A stretch of 64,000 nt of DNA, from positions 414,110 through 478,109 of the forward strand of contig CAUJNA010002902.1 in NCBI GenBank assembly GCA_963377175.1, given 5' to 3'. Positions 11,101-17,915 of this stretch are shown in pieces. A model generated the notes under the pieces. It searched no databases. It was not told the DNA's origin and saw nothing but the letters and a program-made list of their open reading frames with translations. Position 1 is the stretch's first letter; every line of letters begins with the position of its first letter. Made by a program: the position numbers and the translations under genes. The stretch comes from Effrenium voratum (taxonomy: Eukaryota > Sar > Dinophyceae > Suessiales > Symbiodiniaceae).

Positions 11101-14100
11101 AGGGAAGTGTCTCATTGCTAGCTGCCGGTCCTGCAGGGCTTGCTAGAGTCAGGATGGCCTTGTCGACGTCCGCTTCACCCAAGCCTGCGGCCAAGCGCAA
11201 GCCAAAAGCCAAGGGTGCAGCTCCAAAGTCCAAGTCTTCCAAGCTGGCAAAGGCCGCCAAAACCCCATCCTCTTCAAAAAAGAAGGGGGGCAATTAGATG
11301 GAGTTTCACATCGCACACTGGCAGGCATCACTTGCGGTTTGCCTGGCAAGCCTGGTGGTTGATTGAGCAGGTGGCAAACACTTTCAGAAGGACAACGGTC
11401 TGGTAAGCTTCGTGCTAGCGAAAGCATCGCAGAGTAACAACCTAGCTGTTATGAGTAGATACTTTGTTCAGGCGGGGCCACGGTGATCCGAGCCTGCTGT
11501 TTTGCCTGATGCCTTCTACACGTTGGCATACCTTCGTGAAAGGCCAAGGCTTTTGGTTAGCCGTCATCTTATGGGAAGTTGCGACTTGCAACTTGTGCTT
11601 TCGGGGGCCGTTGTGCAACTCATAAGGGGTGGCTCGGCAGCACGGCCAACTCCAAAGTTGCCTGGGAGAGAGAAAAAAGGGGCTAAGCCGACATGAGCTT
11701 GTCAGCTCGTTTCATGCGCAAAAAAAAAATGTGTTGGGCCAGGATCCGATGCCGAGCCTGATGCATTACTCCCGCATCTGGCGGAGACCATGGGCGACGG
11801 GGCCGCTGGGCCCGTGGCTGTTGCGCACCACCCCGGAGCGCTTTTCGGGGAAGGGTTGAAACAGTGCAAAAGTTTACTTGCTAGCGTTGTTCAAGTCTTG
11901 CAACTTTGGGAGAAGTTGGCAATTACGCACCCCAAACATAAACAAGTTTGAGCCATGGCCAAAACGCAGGTTTTGATTAAAACAGCACACTTGCCAAACA
12001 ACAATGGGAGAGTTCAGGTTGGCAACTCATTGTCCAACTACATCCCTGTAGGATGGGGAATAAGTACTCACTTGAGGGCATTGCTCCAGGTTAACTTTTG
12101 ACGCCGGTTTTTCTTGATGGGGCTCAACCGTGGACGGGTCGCCTGACGCTGTTTGGGGGTCCTGGGGAAACTGCTAAACCCCTGGCTGTTAAAGAGGTAT
12201 CAAAGCGAGATCGGGCGCCCAAGCAATGAATGGTTTTTTTGGGGAACTGGTCGCGTTGGGTTCGGGAACCTTGCCAACCCCCCTTGTTTGATGCCGCCAA
12301 AAAAGAATCACCAAAAGGGTGCCCGAGCAACTTTTGGGCCGTTTTGGGTCAACTGCACCAGCTAGACTTTTGATTCCCTGTGACCCAAGACTATTGGTTC
12401 CACCAAAACCCTGAACACTTTTGGAGTTTCAGGACCCCTGACTTTTCATGCCACCTAAAAGAGAACCGAGGGGAACGGGTCACGTGTTCATGGTCCCAGA
12501 ATTTTGATGCCACTTGAAAGAGCTTTTGGAGTTCAATCGGGCGCCCAAACAATTTTGGAGTGAAAAGGGAGTTGGTCGGACTTTTGACACCTGAAAACAA
12601 CTATCACAGTTAGGCCGAACCCTTTCCAGGAAAGGCCCTCATTGAGGATTCGTATCAGGCTCCAGGGGGGTGGGTTAAGAACTGCCAGCTTTCACCTCAC
12701 TTCAGACCCTTTGTTTGGAAGCTGTTCAGCTATCTTCTTTGTGCAAAAAAAAACTTGTCCGTAGCTGTCCTCACTAAATAGGGAGTACACGTGCGCAGTT
12801 TTAAGGGTCTTGTTTTGCATACTGTCTTCCAGCGGTTCGTAAGGACAACTGGGTATGTGTCAAAAAAGGACCGCCCAACAATGTGTTTGGTATCTCTTTG
12901 AAGCAACCCCAAAGGATGTATCCGAAAAAAACACCCATCTGTGTTTCTGCTGTTCTGAGGCTACTGCTGCTGACACTGAGCGGAGCATGCAAGCCGGGGC
13001 TGGCGCGCGCGATCCCGCAAACCGAGACAACCCCAACGCTGAGAGGAACATGCACAACAGGTTCCTCAGGGCCAACCTGTCATTGCCAATCAACATACGA
13101 GAAGCGCACCACGAGGTTGGTCACAACGATGTCATTACAACACCTTACGTGACTGTCTCTGATTGGCTAGCTTACATTTTGAAGCATTGCCCTTGTCTTC
13201 TGGCTGGAGACCAAGACCTGGAATCACAACTTGGTGTCTTTTGGAGCATGTATCGGTGGCATCATGCGTCCCACAAAGTGTTTCAGCGCCAAAGTGAGGA
13301 AGCTTTGAAACGAACTGTGCCAGTGTGTGTATTTGGGGACGAGGGTCGCGGACTCAAGCGTGCAGGATTCATGGTGCTCAGTTGGGAATGCCCGATTGGC
13401 CTCAAGGAGCAATGCGTGAACGAGTGTGATTGCCAAGAGTTTCTCACACAGTTTCCTGAAGATGCAGTACCGAGCTGTCAGCAACCAGTTGTGGAAACTC
13501 CTGAGGCCAGTTCCGCCTTCAAGGTTGACACAAATCTGAAGGGGCACTCCTACCTGACCAGGCACCCTCTCATGGGGGCAGCTGCCGTGCTTTACAAGCC
13601 GCATCCTGAAATCATTCAGAATGTGTTGGACATCTTGGCCAACGATCTTGACAGTTTATTCTCCAACGGCATCCAGGTTGAGGAGAAACAGTATTTTGTG
13701 GCTTTGGTGGGCTGTAAAGGCGACCTCAAACAACAGCGGGAATTTTTCGCCACCTTTACCCGATCGTATGCCAACATGGGCAAAAAATATGACAAATTGT
13801 GCTGCCAACACTGTTTTGCAGGGGGCCCTGCCCACAGGTTTGACCTTGCCGAAGATGAGCCTTCATGGGCCTCTACACTTTTTCAAGATCGTCCCTGGGA
13901 AGAACCACCACCATTTTCAAGAGTCCCATACGACGACAGCAAGCCGGAGCAACTGTACACATTCGATTTCATGCATTGCTTCAAACTCGGGTTAGCCCGG
14001 GAAATAACGGGGAGCCTTACTGTGGCCCTTTGCCGGCTAGAGTTTTTCGATGCCCCTGGCGATCTTTGCAACTTGCCGGCCCGATTGCAGCGAGCCCATG

Positions 14101-14744
14101 GCAATTTCAAACTGTTTTGCTTGGCCAACGGTTATTGTGCTGCACTGCGGTCCTTCACGCCGACTTTTATGAATGCAAAAAAGGCTTCCATGTACGCGTG
14201 GACAAACTGCAAAGCATCAGACGCAATCCTTCTATTGAAGTGGCTTTTGTTCTTTACTGGCATCAGCCAACATCCGCACTTGCAGCCAGCCATTGTCCGT
14301 TTTCTGAAGACTGCGCGCACAACAGTGGCCACTGCGCTGGACCTTTCCGGTATGTGCTATGATCATGGCCTCTGGTTACGGCGGCGGTGCGCTCAAGCAA
14401 TGTACCTTCGTTTCATGGTCATGCTGCGAGGTTATTCCAGCTTGGCTGACCAAGTGCACAATCTCGGTATGACAGGCTTTGGGTACAAACCAAAATTCCA
14501 CGCTGTACATCATTTGGCTTGGTCGTTAAAATGCGCTTTGCGAACACCAGCTCCAGCCATCTTATCCCCTGTGATTTACGCTTGCGACGGCTGTGAGGAC
14601 CTGGTTGGTCGAGTCAGCAGAGTCTCTCGAAGGGTATCCGTTCGGACAGCAGGCAGGCGTGTGTTGCAGAGGGTCTTCTTGAAGACGAAAGCTGTGCTTA
14701 GAAGGCACCTTCGTCTTCGCAAACAGTCCGGCAAAACTCGATGA
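1848..14744 (+). CDS. Large intron-rich composite gene or mobile element with methyltransferase-like and transposase-like modules
   Basis: Seen: about 20 exon-like blocks, all on the plus strand, many joining in phase (for example 2107/2188, 5674/5768, 5900/7203, 9183/9338). Order of modules: N-terminal region; acidic and repeat-rich linkers; Lys/Ala-rich basic segment; a split C5-methyltransferase-like domain; Asp/Glu-rich and coiled regions; a 629-codon terminal exon ending in TGA at 14742-14744. No reverse transcriptase, integrase or RNase H motif was found. Family knowledge: proteins of this general kind are abundant and uncharacterised in dinoflagellate genomes. Inference: one transcription unit of an element that carries DNA-modifying and transposase-like functions. 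It could instead be two or three neighbouring genes of the same orientation. The junction between 5429 and 5501 could not be made in phase, so the copy may be decayed there. Confidence 0.55.
2188..2310 (+). CDS. Composite unit, exon 2
   Basis: Exactly 41 codons between a CAG acceptor and a GC donor, in phase with exon 1. It reads IALLRKKLHLSRDTAAVHVE and onwards to a HDGGARR end, an amphipathic helical segment rich in Leu, Lys and Arg. No function recognised. Confidence 0.65.
2402..2847 (+). CDS. Composite unit, exons 3 and 4
   Basis: Exon 3 starts at 2402 with DPQLMRIYAAISQHWAPIA and then becomes very acidic (AEDELPPTPPEPEAG, DSDEEV, GEDEEMELD). After a short intron, exon 4 (2711-2847) encodes SNEGVEVFFSGETKLSLRQK and a helical end PRVPYK before a GT donor. 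The end of exon 3 near 2685 is not certain. Confidence 0.55.
2919..3531 (+). CDS. Composite unit, exon 5 with tandem coding repeats
   Basis: Starts AGDPSLAETLPLG in phase with exon 4. From 3180 to 3370 it carries imperfect repeats of about 15 residues built on AANGKDQDNATSQ, with related units ending TALGP. Low complexity, probably disordered. A GC donor after the codons for FNSK (3531) is favoured over the stop 6 nt later. Confidence 0.6.
3626..4231 (+). CDS. Composite unit, exon 6: Lys/Ala/Glu-rich basic segment
   Basis: A 202-codon exon between a CAG acceptor and a GT donor. It begins with alternating KDDKQ blocks, continues with an AKAKAKAKAKAESA tract and several KRGKK and KGKRAKK clusters, and ends in a less repetitive part RRRPPANRLARARFEAIRS. 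Such composition fits nuclear localisation and nucleic-acid binding; that is an inference. It is the least ambiguous exon in this part of the unit. Confidence 0.7.
4393..5188 (+). CDS. Composite unit, exons 7 and 8
   Basis: Exon 7 (4393-4529) encodes CGNCAQEPFWDHCRQAWKD, a Cys/His-containing segment (C..C, then H..C), followed by an acidic helix, and ends at a GT donor. Exon 8 (5108-5188) is 27 codons, IVIRRLVMLGAPKAASLHFA, and ends SRWK before a GT donor. They join in phase. The CxxC plus HC pattern could bind zinc, but no family is recognised. Confidence 0.5.
5261..5429 (+). CDS. Composite unit, C5-methyltransferase-like exon with motif I
   Basis: After a TTCTTGCAG acceptor the exon encodes QIVELFAGAARLGRLARSLG, then KCAVHDILMD and SAMDFNLSAG. 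ELFAGAARLGRLARSLG matches the shape of motif I (the FxGxG cofactor loop) of cytosine-C5 DNA methyltransferases; HDIL about 10 residues later stands where the acidic motif II residue is expected. This is by eye, with no profile search. Confidence 0.6.
5501..5674 (+). CDS. Composite unit, C5-methyltransferase-like exon with motif IV
   Basis: Encodes LVLATLLHCEYHNFILLAGV followed by CCSTWISINAG. CCSTW stands at the place and spacing of motif IV, whose usual form is PCQxFS and whose Cys is the nucleophile. Here the Pro is Cys, so the catalytic Cys may be kept but the motif is atypical. The acceptor phase does not fit the previous exon with any GT, GC or GA donor I could find. Its own GA donor at 5675 joins the next exon in phase. 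Confidence 0.55.
5768..5900 (+). CDS. Composite unit, C5-methyltransferase-like exon with motif VI
   Basis: Starts with the last base of an Arg codon and encodes YSLVTLLAVACGGVPILENP, then GSSVIGLHNRWQEICRLL. The ENP after a hydrophobic strand resembles motif VI (ENV) of C5 methyltransferases. It ends at a GA donor and joins 7203 in phase across a 1.3-kb intron. Confidence 0.65.
5901..7202 (+). other. Intron of the methyltransferase-like region with minisatellite
   Basis: Non-coding stretch between in-phase exons. From about 6440 to 6980 it consists of GTGATGCTGGGGGTGTTGCTG-type units and larger duplicated blocks (see repeat at 6656-6925). No further exon was recognised in it. Confidence 0.55.
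6656..6925. repeat. Tandem duplication of about 190 bp with an internal palindrome
   Basis: 6656-6737 and 6846-6925 are about 90 percent alike. Each begins GTTTGTCTGCTTTGCGGCGCC and contains a near-perfect palindrome GGGAACTAA(T/A)TTAGTTCCC, followed by AGCCTCCTCAAA and GGTTGGGGAAG. Between the copies lie GGTGATGCTGGGGGTGTTGCT units. Confidence 0.75.
7203..7553 (+). CDS. Composite unit, two exons after the methyltransferase-like motifs
   Basis: The first exon (7203 to about 7412) encodes MYRQCFWMKKFKHTNFKRTK, then KFDKGPLKR and VRYIDGKGKARYQG, ending LKQS. The second (7484-7553) reads YPPKFAAKILEIRELLMEQQ and ends at a GT donor. A GC donor after AGTCA joins them in phase. The aromatic and Lys-rich KGKARYQG part follows the motif VI exon directly and may be part of the same fold. 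Confidence 0.6.
7598..7778 (+). CDS. Composite unit, linker exon
   Basis: After a TTCCCAG acceptor it encodes VGLELKEPNSATPKVDLSMP and then LLMDMPDGDQWDDALLF and SKLLKLPVG. In phase with the exon ending at 7553. The 3' end near 7778 (GC donor) is a guess. No domain recognised. Confidence 0.4.
7905..7985. repeat. CGGCGGAATT array
   Basis: Three 21-bp units of the form CGGCGGAATTCGGCGGGAAAT, then a shortened unit ending CGGACGG. It lies in an intron and shares its GGCGG/AATT character with the CGGCGTTT arrays that bracket the whole unit. Confidence 0.75.
8113..8749 (+). CDS. Composite unit, exons around a 14-residue duplicated motif
   Basis: The first exon starts at 8113 with SPTPLGATVSSETLIHGANL and runs to about 8260. 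The second starts near 8328 (ERKAEIAKRRKCGMSQEP) and runs to a GT donor after ETKQ at 8749. It includes SGNQTNPSPSDQGH twice in tandem (8581-8664, a 42-bp unit). Polar and low in complexity; probably a disordered linker. Confidence 0.5.
8815..9470 (+). CDS. Composite unit, acidic exon and following helical exon
   Basis: The first exon (8815-9183, 123 codons) begins GVSVFPEETVPGTLPDELQ, carries acidic stretches and then KSAIDKRLRRMFTPRKDGKY and a helical part ending FERNGYD at a GT donor. The second (9338 to about 9470) starts DKFLRKLTTTYEEVNEQSLH in phase and continues EHEFLSVADM. No domain recognised; the second half looks globular and helical. Confidence 0.6.
9898..10339 (+). CDS. Composite unit, basic exons
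   Basis: A short exon near 9898-9940 encodes AVKKSCQGRPHYKR. From about 10005 there is LYGEGTRYWAEISVKGKQST, then a Ser/Arg/Lys-rich part with ADPSRPRKKVGDRWQMFDGE and SKSSRSQKKASFFE up to about 10305. Borders are uncertain. YWAEISVKG looks like a beta strand in a globular domain; the rest is basic and polar. Confidence 0.45.
10381..10962 (+). CDS. Composite unit, acidic then helical exon
   Basis: Starts after a CCTAG acceptor with SASESENQEVDSDEDQN, passes through DSDDDSEDDD, then EKAKQEMLKAVKYPEIEKGV and a long helical region (KEMKEKILSCDAEINTEYKN, then FSKELLGRMSGG). An acidic tract followed by coiled-coil-prone helix. The 3' border near 10900 is not fixed; the frame stays open to 10962. 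Confidence 0.5.
   Translation, partial: GSASESENQEVDSDEDQNHSVVDSDDDSEDDDCMAEKAKQEMLKAVKYPEIEKGVGMIQLCPKASRALQKRVTKLGVMEAKFKDISQLNESQSSHLVIERLSVPTHVPALPSRLSQPRMVRLLKEMKEKILSCDAEINTEYKNAIVQGFSKELLGRMSGGELNVSCPTTSNQGNSKASAPSWMLAGPCALLSS
11091..11297 (+). CDS. Composite unit, Lys/Ala/Ser-rich basic segment
   Basis: Encodes KPAAKRKPKAKGAAPKSKSS and LAKAAKTPSSSKKKGGN, with a TAG stop in the same frame. The composition resembles the basic exon at 3626-4231 and histone H1-like tails. Whether the TAG is a true end or lies beyond a splice donor cannot be decided. Confidence 0.45.
   Translation: MSGQGSVSLLAAGPAGLARVRMALSTSASPKPAAKRKPKAKGAAPKSKSSKLAKAAKTPSSSKKKGGN
11298..12854 (+). other. Intron-like stretch with degenerate repeats
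   Basis: No convincing exon. From about 12080 to 12610 there are diverged units of 50-70 bp built around GACTTTTGATGCCACC and TCGGGCGCCCAA(A/G)CAA, with several copies of each. Some further exon of the unit could be hidden here. Confidence 0.4.
12855..14744 (+). CDS. Composite unit, terminal 629-codon frame: putative DDE/KDZ-like transposase
   Basis: The longest non-repetitive open frame of the window. The true exon may begin somewhat downstream, since the first 50-60 codons look intron-derived. Visible landmarks by rough codon number: VPVCVFGDEGRGLKRAG near 155-170; GHSYLTRHPLMGAAAVLYK near 235-255; FVALVGCKGDLKQQ near 285; DKLCCQHCFAGGPAHRF (a CxxC pair) near 315; YTFDFMHCFKLGLAREI near 370; CEDLVGRVSRVSRRVS near 580; a very basic C-terminus and TGA. 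Acidic residues in FGDEG, GCKGD and CED have the wide spacing of a DDE catalytic triad, and the CxxC pair recalls the zinc-binding part of KDZ-type transposases. This is pattern reading, not a database match. It lies at the 3' end of the unit. Confidence 0.6.
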   Translation: MCQKRTAQQCVWYLFEATPKDVSEKNTHLCFCCSEATAADTERSMQAGAGARDPANRDNPNAERNMHNRFLRANLSLPINIREAHHEVGHNDVITTPYVTVSDWLAYILKHCPCLLAGDQDLESQLGVFWSMYRWHHASHKVFQRQSEEALKRTVPVCVFGDEGRGLKRAGFMVLSWECPIGLKEQCVNECDCQEFLTQFPEDAVPSCQQPVVETPEASSAFKVDTNLKGHSYLTRHPLMGAAAVLYKPHPEIIQNVLDILANDLDSLFSNGIQVEEKQYFVALVGCKGDLKQQREFFATFTRSYANMGKKYDKLCCQHCFAGGPAHRFDLAEDEPSWASTLFQDRPWEEPPPFSRVPYDDSKPEQLYTFDFMHCFKLGLAREITGSLTVALCRLEFFDAPGDLCNLPARLQRAHGNFKLFCLANGYCAALRSFTPTFMNAKKASMYAWTNCKASDAILLLKWLLFFTGISQHPHLQPAIVRFLKTARTTVATALDLSGMCYDHGLWLRRRCAQAMYLRFMVMLRGYSSLADQVHNLGMTGFGYKPKFHAVHHLAWSLKCALRTPAPAILSPVIYACDGCEDLVGRVSRVSRRVSVRTAGRRVLQRVFLKTKAVLRRHLRLRKQSGKTR

Positions 14745-14814
14745 ACAATGGCGTGTGTAAAACAAGAGTCCCGAGCCGCAGGTTTGTCTAGGGTCACACG
14801 AGGGTTTCACTTTG

Positions 14815-14930
14815 GCTGGCGGCGTTTCTCCAACGCTGGCGGCGTTTTTCCAAAGGTGGCGGCGTTTCTTGTTGTTTTGGCGGCTGTTTTTTTTGCTGGC
14901 AGCGATTCTCCAAGAAATCGGCGGGAATTC
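14815..14930 (+). repeat. GGCGGCGTTT array, right side of the unit
   Basis: Three copies of GGCGGCGTTTCTCC-like units plus shorter relatives (GGCGGCTGTTTT, GGCAGCGATTCTCC), beginning 70 bp after the stop of the 629-codon frame and ending in ATCGGCGGGAATTCCTGCCG. Same orientation and core as the array at 1010-1085. Confidence 0.65.
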
Positions 14931-15176
14931 CTGCCGCCGGACCATTTCGGCAAAAACAAAAGCCGCCGGGTGGTCTAGGTATCGCCCATATATCGCCCCT
15001 GTTGCGTTCGGCAACAAACATCAGCCAAGCAGTGCCTCCTTTTCAACTAAACAGGTATTCCATGGTATTCCTACTCTGGTCGCTTTTCACTTGTTGCATA
15101 ACGTCAGGGTGAAACTCGCTTCGTCGCAGCTCACCAACTACCTTGGCCGCAAGCTCTTTCACTCCCGGCCCTCACT

Positions 15177-15212
15177 CTCGCTCTCTATCTCTCTCTCTCT
15201 CTCTCGTTCTCC
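15177..15212 (+). repeat. (CT)n microsatellite
   Basis: CTCTCGCTCTCTATCTCTCT and further CT dinucleotides, about 36 bp. Confidence 0.8.
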
Positions 15213-16334
15213 CCTTTGCGTCTTCAAATCACGCAAGGCACTTTGCTGCTCAATACCCAGCATGGGGCCAGTGAAACTGTAAACCGGATCGTTCAAAGTG
15301 AGGGGATGCCTGGTGAGCATGCGTCATCCGTATTGCGGCACCACTGCAACAAGGACAACAGCCACCACCTGGCATAAGGATGAAAGCACTGCAGCCAAGT
15401 GGGGAAGGCCAAATGATCTGATTCTTTCTGAGAAGATGACACCCAAAAGGCAGTTTTCCAGTGCAATGTGGCTTAGCCCTGGCAATCCAACGGCGAAGTG
15501 TCCCTTGAGGCTCGTGGCTAGTACCGCCACTCTGCCACTGGGTAGGGACCGATTTGAGGCCATTCCAAGAGTTGGCCTCACCCATGACCCTTGCGACATA
15601 TTCTGCTGTCTGGCCGGTTGGAACACTGGAGGCCAACACATGTTCGACTTGCAAAAAGCCTGCTCTTGGCACGCAATCACCGTACAGCAACTTTGGCATG
15701 ACAGATTTGCGAAAGTTGATGGCCAACGCTGCCATTCGGTATACAACTAAACCTGGACAGCGTCTCAAGATAGTCTATTCACGTGAGCAATGGAACATAT
15801 ACAAGACCCTTGGCCAACGCATACAACATCTCTGCAGCCCAAAGGCCACTCGCCTTTGCGGTGGGGTACTCCATCCATTTCATTAAATACGACTTGGATC
15901 GAACTGGCGGAATGTGGATAGAAAGCGCGTGTACAGGTGCTTCCCCTTCCCTCATTGGTTTCTCCGAACAGGGCGTTGGAAAAGTTGAAGTCAAATCAAA
16001 AGGACCAATTTTGGCCTATTTTGATTCTTGAACTTGGGCAAATAGCCGATTTATTTTGGCTTTCCTCGCAACTTGGCCCTCTGGGGTACACGGAACATGA
16101 TCTGTTCGCCGACCCAAAAATCCCCACTTTGTCAAGAGGCCCCCAAATGGTGGTTCGGGACCCAATAGACCTATTCGGCGTGTTCGCCCCTGTTGGGATT
16201 GTGGAATAGGCTCCTTTTGGGGAGCAACAAAAAAGCCAGGTGCTTTTTGGTTGGTTTCCCTTGAACCCACGAAGAACCGGGGGGACTGTCAAACCAATGG
16301 ATCCCTATAAAACCCGCTTGGAGAAACGCCCGCC

Positions 16335-17915
16335 CATCCATCGATGCGAGGCGCCCTGGAAGGCTCCCGGAAAGCCTCCCCAGCCCGAGAACCCGAAGCC
16401 GCCCTGCGCCCGGATCGGCCGCGCGCCCGTGCCTGGCCATAGGCTCGTCCCGTGCCACGGGCGGAAGGCTCATGAAAGCTGGCCGCATTTGGCATCCAGC
16501 CTAGAAGTGAAAATCTATCCCCCCAAAAAGGAAGCGCCGTCATATGTACTGCTTTACGTGTCTTCATGGCTTCGTAAAAACAACATGTATTGTTTCACAA
16601 GAAGAACAGTTCTCCCAGGAGAACAAACAAACACCACGTTGATCATTGGACCCGAGTTCCGCTTTCCGCTGAGCCGAAGGGGTGCCAACCTTTCACCTCA
16701 AGAGAAACAGGCACACTGCTCAAAGGGGCATGGTATATAACCATATGCCACGGTTATAAGTCCTCGGGTTACTACCAGGCGTACTAACAACTAAGTACCC
16801 TGCCCCCTTAAAGACGGATGGAACTTGGTCACCTGACAAGAACCATTCCCAAAAGCACCAGTTTAATGAAGGGGGGCATCCAAATCCGCTGGTAAAAGCG
16901 ATTGTCACCGTGACCCGCAGCTGCCCGAAACGTAATTTGCCTTCTTTAGAAAGTCAGAATCACCAGTCAGTGATTTTGAGTGATGCCCGTTACAGAGTGG
17001 TAAAGTAACTGCAATTCCCCCAGCAGAACACATCCATCAAGAACTCATGGCTCATTTCAATGGTTGGTTTATTGGCTCAACAGCGGCTACGACCACCCCA
17101 AAGACGCCTCTAATGCACCCTCCCAAAACCAATCATGAAACCCACGGAACCATCGTTACGCATCAAAGCCAGGCACCTCCAGCAGGCTACGCATCTTAGT
17201 CGCCCTGCAGACATTCAGATATACCACCCACATGTTGACCAACCCATCGCATCAAAGGCCCCAGGTTGGACGTTGTCATTTTGGCCCGGCCTGTGCCCGG
17301 CCTGGGTTGGAAGCCTGGCCGCGCAGCCTCGCCAAAAGAAAAAAGGACAGCGCACTTGCGGAATGATTTCAGGGAGGGTTCAAAAGGGGGGGCTGTTGGG
17401 GATACTGCGCTTATTTTGCACACATGATTTGGACAGTTGAAAAGCAAGAGCAACACAACAGCCGTTAACAAACAAATACAGGTGTCTTCTTTTCGAGGCT
17501 ACCTTGTTGGATGGTTTTCAAGGGACACTAGGCCCACCTATGTTGAGACAAAGCCATTTGTCAGCTCTGCTTCTCACTTCCTGATTGGACTGGTCAGAAA
17601 AGTTCGGGCCTTCTGTATAACCAGTGAACTCTTTAGGGATTTGAGGCGTTGTCTTCCCGGTCCCTCATAAAAAAAATGTTGGGAATCCAGGTGCGCAAGC
17701 AATCCGACTTTTCTGGAGTCTCTTTAGTTCCTTTGCTGGTTGGCCAGAAGGTACCAACGCATCAGAAGGAACGCCGAATCCGACTTTGCACATCAAACAA
17801 AGAACTCAGCTGCAAGAATAGGAGGAAGGAGGCTTCCTGGCCTCTACCAAGAAGTCTGTTTTTCTCAACAGTCTAACCAAGACCAGCAGAAACACTCCAT
17901 ACGGCGCCATCGGCA
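16335..17915 (-). CDS. Gene B, C-terminal exons, Arg/Gly-rich
   Basis: 17884-17915 (32 nt) encodes ADGAVWSVSA; 17272-17327 encodes CAARLPTQAGHRPGQNDN; about 16335-16468 encodes PSARGTGRAYGQARARGRSG, then RRAASGSRAGEAFREPSRAP. Phases agree. The last exon has RG and GR dipeptides typical of RNA-binding tails. Its 3' end and any stop codon are not fixed. Confidence 0.45.

Larger units (their letters stand above)
14745..16334. other. Convergence zone between the plus-strand unit and the minus-strand cluster
   Basis: Apart from the array at 14815-14930 and a CT-rich run at 15177-15212, no clear gene is visible. A 172-codon open frame on the minus strand (15250-15768) starts MRRCPGLVVYRMAALAINFR and has fair amino-acid composition, but no splice partner or domain. 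Both transcription directions end here. Confidence 0.4.

Noticed and set aside
15250..15768. 172-codon minus-strand frame as a gene
   Set aside because: Reasonable composition but no domain, no splice partner and overlapping open frames on the other strand; kept only as a remark.
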